Source: Paulinella micropora
Lineage: Eukaryota > Cercozoa > Imbricatea > Euglyphida
Length of the DNA: 64,000 nt
Assembly (NCBI GenBank): GCA_009731375.1
Contig: BJOX01000021.1
Span: forward strand, 671,407-735,406
Direction: 5' to 3'
Positions 56,678 through 64,000 of this stretch are shown piece by piece (position 1 is the first letter of the stretch; the number at the start of each line of letters is the position of its first letter). The position numbers and the translations under genes were made by a program. The notes under the pieces are model-generated. The model was not told the DNA's origin. It did not search any database and worked only from the letters and a program-made list of their open reading frames with translations.

Positions 56678-59600
56678 CTAGACGCAATATGCTTGCTGTG
56701 CTAAAGTTGCAGTTACCTCAGGTACATTGGCTGCAGTGTAAGCATTACAGCCCGAGCTACCGCTGGGGTAATAGAGGTACATGGCCATGATTATAAATCT
56801 GAATTGCAAATAGGAACCCAGAGGTGATATGGTTACAGTCTGGCAATAGTTCGCCGTAGTGCCCCAGGTCAGGCTTAAAGTTGTCAGGAAAGTCCAGGTG
56901 GATCCGTTGTCGGACCCCGCGATTCTTATAGTACTAGGTGCCACAATTTGTCCACTCCCCCCCGCCGAGCTCGAACACACTTGCAAGGACTTGAGCTCGG
57001 CGCGAGCGGTGGTTGAATAAATTTTGATCACCTCGCCGTATGTATTGCTTCCTGACACCACGGTAAGATACGCGCTTGTTGTCGCTTGGCAATATACCTT
57101 GTCGCCCGTGGTCGCGCCGCCATACTTCCCGAACGCCGATACCCAAGCAATGGACGTGCTACCGTCCATGCTCGCCCATGCAGTGGTTGCCGAATACGAG
57201 GCGGTTATGCCCCAGGCACCGGAAGCGGCGGTGGAGGTGTACCTTGGCACGACTGTCGCCGCCGGTTGGCAGCTGGGCGATTTGGTGGGCGTGGCGGTTC
57301 CGGTGACAGAGTTGGACAAGGACACCGAGTTGGTCACTGAGTTGGACAAGGACACCGAGTTGGTCACTGAGTTGGACAAGGACGCCGAGCTGGACACGGA
57401 CCTCGAGTTGGACACGGACACCGAGTTGGACAAGGACACCGACTTGGACAAGGACACCGAGTTGGACAAGGACACCGAGTTGGTCACTGACACCGACTTG
57501 GACAAGGACACCGAGTTGGACAAGGAAGCCGAGTTGGTCACTGACACCGAGTTGGACACCGAGTTGGACAAGGAAGCCGAGTTGGACACAGATCTCGAGT
57601 TGGACACCGAGTTGGACAAGGACGCCGAGTTGGACACGGACCTCGAGTTGGACACGGACGCCGAGCTGGACACTGACACCGAGTTGGACACGGACCTCGA
57701 GTTGGACACTGACACCGAGTTGGACAAGGACGCCGAGCTGGACACGGACACTGAGCTGGACACGGACGCCGAGCTGGACACTGACACTGAGCCGGACACT
57801 GACACCGAGCTGGACACTGACACCGAGTTGGACACGGGCGCCGAGCTGGACACTGACACCGAGCTGGACACTGACACCGAGCTGGACACGGACGCCGAGC
57901 TGGACACTGACACCGAGCTGGACACGGACGCCGAGCTGGACACTGACACCGAGCTGGACACTGACACCGAGCTGGACACTGACACCGAGCTGGACACTGA
58001 CACCGAGCTGGACACTGACACCGAGCTGGACACTGACACCGAGCTGGACACTGACACCGAGCTGGACACTGACACCGAGCTGGACACTGACACCGAGCTG
58101 GACACTGACACCGAGCTGGACACTGACACCGAGCTGGACACTGACACCGAGCTGGACACTGACACCGAGCTGGACACTGACACCGAGCTGGACACTGACA
58201 CCGAGCTGGACACTGACACCGAGCTGGACACTGACACCGAGCTGGACACTGACACCGAGCTGGACACTGACACCGAGCTGGACACTGACACCGAGCTGGA
58301 CACTGACACCGAGCTGGACACTGACACCGAGCTGGACACTGACACCGAGCTGGACACTGACACCGAGCTGGACACTGACACCGAGTTGGACACGGACGCC
58401 GAGTTGGACACTGACACCGAGTTGGACAAGGACGCCGAGCTGGACACGGACACTGAGCTGGACACGGACGCCGAGCTGGACACTGACACTGAGCCGGACA
58501 CTGACACCGAGCTGGACACTGACACCGAGTTGGACACGGGCGCCGAGCTGGACACTGACACCGAGCTGGACACTGACACCGAGCTGGACACGGACGCCGA
58601 GCTGGACACTGACACCGAGCTGGACACGGACGCCGAGCTGGTCACTGACACCGAGTTGGACACTGACACCGAGTTAGACATGGACGCAGAGCTAGACAGT
58701 GACACCGAGCTGGACAAGGACGCCGAGTTAGACAGTGACACCGAGCTGGACACTGACACTGAGCCGGACACTGACACCGAGCTAGACATGGACGCCGAGC
58801 TGGACACTGACACCGAGTTGGACACGGACGCCGAGCTGGTCACTGACACCGAGTTGGACACTGACAACGAGTTAGATATGGACGCAGAGCTAGACAGTGA
58901 CACCGAGCTGGACAAGGACGCCGAGCTGGACACGGACGCCGAGCTGGTCACTGACACCGAGTTGGACACTGACACCGAGCTAGACATGGACGCAGAGCTA
59001 GACAGTGACACCGAGTTGGACAAGGACGCCGAGTTAGACAGTGACACCGAGCTGGACACTGGCACTGAGCCGGACAGTGACACCGAGCTGGACACGGACA
59101 CCGAGCTGGACACTGGCACTGAGCCGGACAGTGACACCGAGCTGGACACGGACACCGAGCTAGACATGGACGCCGAGCTGGACACGAAGGCCGAGCTGGA
59201 CAAGGACACAGAGCTGGACACTGACACCGAGCTAGACATGGACACCGAGCTAGACACGAAGGCCGAGCTGGACACGGACACCGAGCTAGACATGGACGCC
59301 GAGCTGGACACGAAGGCCGAGCTGGACAAGGACACAGAGCTGGACACTGACACCGAGCTAGACATGGACACCGAGCTAGACACGAAGGCCGAGCTGGACA
59401 CGGACACCGAGCTAGACATGGACGCCGAGCTGGACACGAAGGCCGAGCTGGACAAGGACACAGAGCTGGACACTGACACCGAGCTAGACATGGACACCGA
59501 GCTAGACACGAAGGCCGAGCTGGACACGGACACCGAGCTAGACAGGGACACCGAGTTGGACACGGACGTTGAGCTGGACAGGGACGTCGAGCTGGACAGG

Positions 59601-60760
59601 GACGGCGAGCTGGTCACCGACACCGAGCTGCACAGGGATGCCGAGCTGGACAGGGACGCCGAGCTAGACACGGACGGCGAGCTGGACAGGGACACCGAGC
59701 TGGACACAGACGACGTCGAGCTGGAGGGCGGACTGGAGCTCTGCGAGGACCAGCTGCCTGCACAAACCCGTGGAGCCTGGAACCTTGGCAGCATGGACCC
59801 TCGCACTAGGCCCTCGCAGCAGGCCGCGATGGCTTGCGGGTCCATGGGCGCTAGCGTCCAGTTTCGTAGATCCTGCGCCAGTGCCAGCGCCGGCGCGCCT
59901 GACAACATTTCACTGGCGTCTTGTAGGCTGTCTGGGCTCCAGTGGGACAGGTCCGCCGTGAGCAGCGAGGCGCCCGCAAACATACCGCTGGCGTTCACGA
60001 CGCGCGACAGGTTCCAGCCCGCCAGCCCGGGCACGGCCGCGGCCCGTGTGCCGCGGAACATGTAGGCGGTATCTACCACATGCGACAGGTCCCAGCCGCT
60101 GACGTCCGCAAATTCGAGGCACGGCGAGTCCGCAAAGGCCGCGCGAGTGCTGGTCAGCGACGCGCGCGCCCGTAGCCCCGACACGTCAAAGCACGCGGTC
60201 GGTGACAGCCCCGCGAAGCTGAAGGCTAGGCTCCGCAAGCCCGTCGTGTCCAGCTGGTCCAGCGGCGGCAGCCACTCGAGCGCCGCCTCCTTGTAAAAGT
60301 GCTGTCCCGTGTCGTCCGCTAGCATCAGTTTGCCCCACTGCAAAATCCTGCGCAGTGCTACACGACCGCCACCGCCGTGCCGCGCCCGCCACTCCGAGGT
60401 CATAGCCCACGCCGGCAGTCGGCCTCGCACTACCACCTGAAACACTCCGCCGTCGCTGAAAACATGCCCGCATGGCCCCAACAGCACGCCGCACTGCTGC
60501 GCCGCCTCTCCTGGCTGCCAGAAAACCTCCCAGCTAGCGGCGGCGGCCTCGCCGCCGCCGCCGTTGGCGCCGGCGACCGGCAGCGTCCAGTTGTCGCCAG
60601 CGGCGTACACCGACAGCTCCAGAACCAGATCGTCGGGCCTAGCTAGCGAAGGATCATACGGGCAATACGCGCGCAACAGCAGCGGCAGCCAGGCCGCCAG
60701 CAATACGCGCAGCCAAAACTGGGAGGCGCCGCCGGGGCCAATGACTAGCTTTGAGAACAT
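56678..60760 (-). CDS. Adhesin-like surface protein 1: BspA/DUF285 head, very long Ser/Val stalk, discoidin-like tail
   Basis: 1360 residues from ATG 60760 (MFSKLVIG), matching the paralogue's start. A signal peptide or anchor ([18 protein letters not shown]) lies at about 16-33. DUF285 repeats run over about 150-310 ([52 protein letters not shown]). The stalk at about 335-1150 is made of SVSVSSS hexapeptide units and should be heavily O-glycosylated and extended. The tail at about 1165-1360 is discoidin-like ([32 protein letters not shown]) with four Cys, ending Tyr-Cys-Val. There is no LPXTG-like or C-terminal membrane anchor. The head of the large protein at 41980-46953 has the same DUF285 pattern. 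Probable role: attachment through the tail, with the stalk as a spacer. Confidence 0.8.
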   Translation of the reverse strand: MFSKLVIGPGGASQFWLRVLLAAWLPLLLRAYCPYDPSLARPDDLVLELSVYAAGDNWTLPVAGANGGGGEAAAASWEVFWQPGEAAQQCGVLLGPCGHVFSDGGVFQVVVRGRLPAWAMTSEWRARHGGGGRVALRRILQWGKLMLADDTGQHFYKEAALEWLPPLDQLDTTGLRSLAFSFAGLSPTACFDVSGLRARASLTSTRAAFADSPCLEFADVSGWDLSHVVDTAYMFRGTRAAAVPGLAGWNLSRVVNASGMFAGASLLTADLSHWSPDSLQDASEMLSGAPALALAQDLRNWTLAPMDPQAIAACCEGLVRGSMLPRFQAPRVCAGSWSSQSSSPPSSSTSSVSSSVSLSSSPSVSSSASLSSSASLCSSVSVTSSPSLSSSTSLSSSTSVSNSVSLSSSVSVSSSAFVSSSVSMSSSVSVSSSVSLSSSAFVSSSASMSSSVSVSSSAFVSSSVSMSSSVSVSSSVSLSSSAFVSSSASMSSSVSVSSSAFVSSSVSMSSSVSVSSSVSLSSSAFVSSSASMSSSVSVSSSVSLSGSVPVSSSVSVSSSVSLSGSVPVSSSVSLSNSASLSNSVSLSSSASMSSSVSVSNSVSVTSSASVSSSASLSSSVSLSSSASISNSLSVSNSVSVTSSASVSNSVSVSSSASMSSSVSVSGSVSVSSSVSLSNSASLSSSVSLSSSASMSNSVSVSNSVSVTSSASVSSSVSVSSSASVSSSVSVSSSVSVSSSAPVSNSVSVSSSVSVSGSVSVSSSASVSSSVSVSSSASLSNSVSVSNSASVSNSVSVSSSVSVSSSVSVSSSVSVSSSVSVSSSVSVSSSVSVSSSVSVSSSVSVSSSVSVSSSVSVSSSVSVSSSVSVSSSVSVSSSVSVSSSVSVSSSVSVSSSVSVSSSVSVSSSVSVSSSVSVSSSVSVSSSVSVSSSVSVSSSVSVSSSASVSSSVSVSSSASVSSSVSVSSSVSVSSSAPVSNSVSVSSSVSVSGSVSVSSSASVSSSVSVSSSASLSNSVSVSNSRSVSNSVSVSSSASVSNSRSVSNSASLSNSVSNSRSVSNSASLSNSVSNSVSVTNSASLSNSVSLSKSVSVTNSVSLSNSVSLSKSVSLSNSVSVSNSRSVSSSASLSNSVTNSVSLSNSVTNSVSLSNSVTGTATPTKSPSCQPAATVVPRYTSTAASGAWGITASYSATTAWASMDGSTSIAWVSAFGKYGGATTGDKVYCQATTSAYLTVVSGSNTYGEVIKIYSTTARAELKSLQVCSSSAGGSGQIVAPSTIRIAGSDNGSTWTFLTTLSLTWGTTANYCQTVTISPLGSYLQFRFIIMAMYLYYPSGSSGCNAYTAANVPEVTATLAQQAYCV
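57302..59720. repeat. 18-bp / 6-codon stalk repeats
   Basis: GAGCTGGACACTGACACC repeats in tandem. Between about 57945 and 58385 it is near-perfect for some 24 copies, while both sides are degenerate. A 560-base block at about 57710-57945 also recurs at 58385-58620, so the perfect part looks like a recent expansion inside a duplicated stalk. On the plus strand it reads LDTDTE without stops. Confidence 0.9.
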
Positions 60761-61425
60761 CGTCACTATGCCCCTTGCCCCCCCTCCCTCCTTTCTCCTG
60801 TTCTTCTCTCTTTTATGTATACTTTGGTACCTAGAAGGGAAAGCAGAAAGGGAAAAGGGAGGAAGGGAGGGAGATGGGGACTTCCACTCACCCCCCCCCC
60901 CNNNNNNNNNNNNNNNNNNNNNNNNNNNNNNNNNNNNNNNNNNNNNNNNNNNNNNNNNNNNNNNNNNNNNNNNNNNNNNNNNNNNNNNNNNNNNNNNNNN
61001 NNNNNNNNNNNNNNNNNNNNNNNNNNNNNNNNNNNNNNNNNNNNNNNNNNNNNNNNNNNNNNNNNNNNNNNNNNNNNNNNNNNNNNNNNNNNNNNNNNNN
61101 NNNNNNNNNNNNNNNNNNNNNNNNNNNNNNNNNNNNNNNNNNNNNNNNNNNNNNNNNNNNNNNNNNNNNNNNNNNNNNNNNNNNNNNNNNNNNNNNNNNN
61201 NNNNNNNNNNNNNNNNNNNNNNNNNNNNNNNNNNNNNNNNNNNNNNNNNNNNNNNNNNNNNNNNNNNNNNNNNNNNNNNNNNNNNNNNNNNNNNNNNNNN
61301 NNNNNNNNNNNNNNNNNNNNNNNNNNNNNNNNNNNNNNNNNNNNNNNNNNNNNNNNNNNNNNNNNNNNNNNNCCCCCCCCCCCTCTTTTCTTCTTTACCA
61401 CTCAAGGTTCAGGTTCAGGTTCGAA
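60761..61425. other. Gap between the two adhesin-like genes
   Basis: A purine-rich leader, N at 60902-61372 and a C-run. CAGGTTCGAACTAGACGCAA next to the stop of gene 2 resembles the 3' end of gene 1 (GGGTTTGAACTAGACGCAAT), so the duplication includes the 3' flank. Confidence 0.6.
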
Positions 61426-63714
61426 CTAGACGCAATATGCTTGCTGGGCTAAAGTTGCGATTAGCTCAGATACACTGGCTCCAGTGAAAGCATTGCAACC
61501 CGAGTTACCGCCGGGGAAATAGAGATACATGGCAGTGATGATAAATCTGAATTGCAAATAGGCACCTGCAGTTGGCATGGTTACAGTTGCGCATTCGCCA
61601 GGCCTCCCTGACCAGCCTATGGTTAGAGCTGTCAGTGAAGCCCAGCTGGTAGCGTCGTTGGACATCGCGATTCTTATAGAACCAGGCCCGAGAGTCGTTC
61701 CACCTCCCAAATCCGGGCACAAACACAATTGTAGGGATTTGAGCTCGGCCTTAGCGGTGGCTGAATAGATGTCGATCACTTCGCCGTATCTACCTCCTGA
61801 CACCACGGTAAAAAACGCGGTTGTTCCTGCTTGGCAATATACCTGCGCGCCCGTGGTCGCACCGCCATACTTCCCAGACGCCGACGTCCACTGAGTGGAC
61901 GTGTTACCGTCCATGCTGTTCCATGCAGAAGTCGACGCAGACGAGGCGCTTATGCCCCAGGCACCGGAAGCGGCGGCGGAGGTGTACCTTAGCACGACTG
62001 TAGCTGCCGGTTGGCAGCTGGGCGAATGTGTGGGCGTAGCAGTTGAGGTGACAGAGATGGTCGGCGTCAGCGTGACAGACAGTGTAGGGGTCACTGAAAC
62101 TGAGCTGGACACGGACGTCGAGCTGGACACGGACACTGAGCTGGATACGGACACCGAGTCGGACATGGACACCGAGCTGGACATGGACGTCGAGCTGGAC
62201 ACGGACACTGAGCTGGATACGGACACCGAGTCGGACATGGACACCGAGTCGGACATGGACACCGAGCTGGACATGGACACTGAGCTTGACACGGACACTG
62301 AGCTAGACACGGACACTGAGCTAGACACAGACACGGAGCTGGACATGGACACCGAGTCGGACATGGAAACCGAGCTGGACATGGACGTCGAGCTGGACAC
62401 GGACACTGAGCTAGACACAGACACGGAGCTGGACACTGACACCGAGTCGGACATGGACACTGAGCTGGATACGGACACTGAGCTTGACACGGACGTCGAG
62501 CTGGACATGGACGTCGAGCTGGACACGGACACCGAGTCGGACATGGACACTGAGCTGGATACGGACACCGAGCTTGACACGGACGTCGAGCTGGACATGG
62601 ACGTCGAGCTGGACACGGACACTGAGCTAGACACAGACACGGAACTGCCTGCACAAATCCTAGGAGCCCGGGGCCTTGACAGCAGGGACCCGCGCATCAA
62701 GCCTTCGCACCAGGCCGCGATGGCCTGCGGGTCCATGGGCGCTAGCGTCCAGTTGCGCAGATCCTGCGCCAGTGCCAGCGCCGGCGCGCCTGATAACATA
62801 TCACTGGCGTCTTGCAGGCTGTCTAGGCTCCAGTGGGACAGGTCCGCTGTGAGCAGAGACGCGTTCGCAAACATGCCGCTGGCGTTCACGACGCGCGACA
62901 GGTTCCAGCCCGCCAGCCCGGGCACGGCCGCGGCCAGTGTGCCGCGGAACATGTAGGCCGTATCTGCCACATGCGACAGGTCCCAGCTGCTGACGTCTGC
63001 AAATTCGAGGCACGGCGAGTCCGCGAAAGCCGCGCGCGTGCTGGTCAGCGACGCGCGCGCCCGTAGCCCCGACACGTCAAAGCACGCGGTCGGTGACAGC
63101 CCCGCGAAGCTGAAAGCTAGGCTCCGCAAGCCCGTCGTGTCCAGCTGATCTAGCGGCGGCAGCCACTCGAGCGCCGCCTCCTTGTAAAAGTGCTGTCCCG
63201 TGTCAGCCGCTAGCATCAGTTTGCCCCACTGCAAAATCCTGCGCAGTGCTACACGGCCGCCGCCGCCGTGCCGCGCCCGCCACTCCGAGGTCATAGCCCA
63301 CGCCGGCAGTCGGCCTCGCACTACTACCTGAAACACTCCTCCGTCGCTAAATACGTGCTCGCATGGGCCCAACATCACGCCGCACTGCTGCGCCGCCTCT
63401 CCTGGCTGCCAGAAAACCTCCCACCTAGCGGCGGCTGCCTCGCCGCCGCCGCCGTCCGTGCCCGCCGCACCGCGACGACGCCGCTCGATGACGGCCGTGG
63501 GGGCGCCGTTGGCGCCGGCGGCCGGCAGCGTCCAGTTATCGCCAGCAGCATTTACCGACAGCTCCAGAACCAGATCGTCTGGCCTAGCTAGCGAAGGATC
63601 ATACGGGCAATACGCGCGCGACAGCAGCGGCAGCCAGGCCGCCAGCAGTACGCGCAGCCAACCCTGGGGAGCGCTGCCGTGGCCAATAACTAGTTTTGAG
63701 CACATCATCACCAT
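61426..63714 (-). CDS. Adhesin-like surface protein 2 (paralogue, short stalk)
   Basis: 762 residues from ATG 63714, with alternative Mets at 63708 and 63705 (MMCSKLVIG). Head and tail are close to protein 1: same signal region, DUF285 repeats, Cys positions and ending Tyr-Cys-Val. A 24-residue insert (APTAVIERRRRGAAGTDGGG) near 72-95 is new. The stalk is only about 185 residues (62090-62645), with SVSMSDSVSVSSST units, so the pair differs mainly in stalk length. Such length variation is typical of phase- or antigen-varying adhesins in other organisms, but its role here is inferred. Confidence 0.8.
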   Translation of the reverse strand: MVMMCSKLVIGHGSAPQGWLRVLLAAWLPLLSRAYCPYDPSLARPDDLVLELSVNAAGDNWTLPAAGANGAPTAVIERRRRGAAGTDGGGGEAAAARWEVFWQPGEAAQQCGVMLGPCEHVFSDGGVFQVVVRGRLPAWAMTSEWRARHGGGGRVALRRILQWGKLMLAADTGQHFYKEAALEWLPPLDQLDTTGLRSLAFSFAGLSPTACFDVSGLRARASLTSTRAAFADSPCLEFADVSSWDLSHVADTAYMFRGTLAAAVPGLAGWNLSRVVNASGMFANASLLTADLSHWSLDSLQDASDMLSGAPALALAQDLRNWTLAPMDPQAIAAWCEGLMRGSLLSRPRAPRICAGSSVSVSSSVSVSSSTSMSSSTSVSSSVSVSSSVSMSDSVSVSSSTSMSSSTSVSSSVSVSSSVSMSDSVSVSSSVSVSSSVSVSSSTSMSSSVSMSDSVSMSSSVSVSSSVSVSSSVSVSSSVSMSSSVSMSDSVSMSDSVSVSSSVSVSSSTSMSSSVSMSDSVSVSSSVSVSSSTSVSSSVSVTPTLSVTLTPTISVTSTATPTHSPSCQPAATVVLRYTSAAASGAWGISASSASTSAWNSMDGNTSTQWTSASGKYGGATTGAQVYCQAGTTAFFTVVSGGRYGEVIDIYSATAKAELKSLQLCLCPDLGGGTTLGPGSIRIAMSNDATSWASLTALTIGWSGRPGECATVTMPTAGAYLQFRFIITAMYLYFPGGNSGCNAFTGASVSELIATLAQQAYCV

Positions 63715-63953
63715 GCCCTGCCCCCCCCCCCCNNNNNNNNNNGAGGGCCGGAGACTGAGAGAGGCTAAGAGGGAGAGAGAGAGGGGGGGGGGGGGGGGGG
63801 GGGGGGAAAACCCCCCCCCCCCCCCCCCCCTCCCCCCGCTCCTTTCTTCCCACTTCCTCTCTCTCTCTCTCTCCCTGCTTCTTGTCCCTCTCTTCAATCA
63901 GTCTAGCAGCAAAAGGGGTTTGTGCGGAGGGAGAGAGAGAGAGAGAGAGAGAT
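63715..63953. promoter_or_regulatory. Divergent leader with gap, G/C-runs and GA tract
   Basis: A C-run, N at 63733-63742, a G-run that turns into a C-run, (CT)n at 63855-63875 and (GA)n at 63929-63951. It is shared by adhesin-like gene 2 and the gene beginning at 63954. Confidence 0.5.
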
Positions 63954-64000
63954 ATGGCGGTGTTCGATCAAGATGGTGTACTTTATCAGCACCTAGCGCT
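63954..64000 (+). CDS. Start of an unknown gene, cut by the window edge
   Basis: ATG 63954 follows a GA tract directly, as at 35755, and reads Met-Ala-Val-Phe-Asp-Gln-Asp-Gly-Val-Leu-Tyr-Gln-His-Leu-Ala without a stop to the end. Too short for a family call. Confidence 0.35.
   Translation, partial: MAVFDQDGVLYQHLA

Noticed and set aside
57024-60065. 1013-codon plus-strand frame with LDTDTE repeats
   Set aside because: It is antisense to the adhesin stalk; 18-base units without stops keep all parallel frames open. It has no start context, no domain and covers the clear DUF285 and discoidin codons of the other strand.
1-64000. tRNA or rRNA genes
   Set aside because: I looked for cloverleaf arms with a T-loop GTTCRANNC and for conserved rRNA blocks and saw no convincing candidate.

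Overview
The window looks like nuclear DNA of a unicellular eukaryote (alga or other protist) carrying a strongly virus-like, intron-poor gene set, or a large GC-rich DNA virus contig. I cannot decide between the two. Pointing to a eukaryote are an exact histone H3 N-terminus with a TATA box at the left edge, F-box/LRR proteins, a cyclin, EGF-like modules, AATAAA-type 3' signals and long simple-sequence arrays. Pointing to virus ancestry are two tandem D5-type primase-helicases, a Pif1/RecD-like SF1 helicase, an HNH protein, Sel1 and MYND families and mostly uninterrupted ORFs. The draft has 18 runs of N, nearly all sitting on G or C homopolymers, and several genes are broken by single indels that may be assembly errors.

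Layout. 0-3 kb: low-complexity DNA, the H3 exon, a 73-bp tandem array and a 13-bp satellite. 3-12 kb: a broken MYND protein, a large dynamin-like GTPase, an HNH protein and a frameshifted SF1 helicase. 12-20 kb: two D5 paralogues. The first keeps its Walker motifs; the second has lost Walker A and B and carries an added C-terminal nuclease-like module. 20-27 kb: a Sel1 protein, two full copies and one deleted copy of a MYND protein with a glycosyltransferase-like DDDD motif, and an F-box/LRR gene. 27-35 kb: a mosaic of two Fanzor (eukaryotic TnpB-like) elements, orphan Fanzor ends, GC hairpins, a Sel1 gene and fragments of D5 and Sel1 genes. 35-41 kb: an LRR-like protein, an F-box/Sel1 protein and a multipass membrane protein. 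42-50 kb: two EGF/discoidin-like proteins. 50-57 kb: a small Cys-rich protein, a membrane protein, a cyclin, two F-box-like proteins and a coiled-coil protein. 57-64 kb: two paralogous adhesin-like proteins (signal peptide, BspA/DUF285 repeats, Ser-rich stalk, discoidin-like tail).

The parts seem to form three themes: DNA replication and repair (D5 pair, SF1 helicase, HNH), ubiquitin or scaffold functions (F-box, Sel1, MYND, LRR), and a cell- or virion-surface set (BspA, EGF, discoidin, Ser/Thr stalks). An inverted-repeat element with TGATATGG and CCATATCA arms recurs six times. Three copies lie upstream of D5 or MYND genes and share a leader sequence, which hints at common regulation or at a small mobile cassette.
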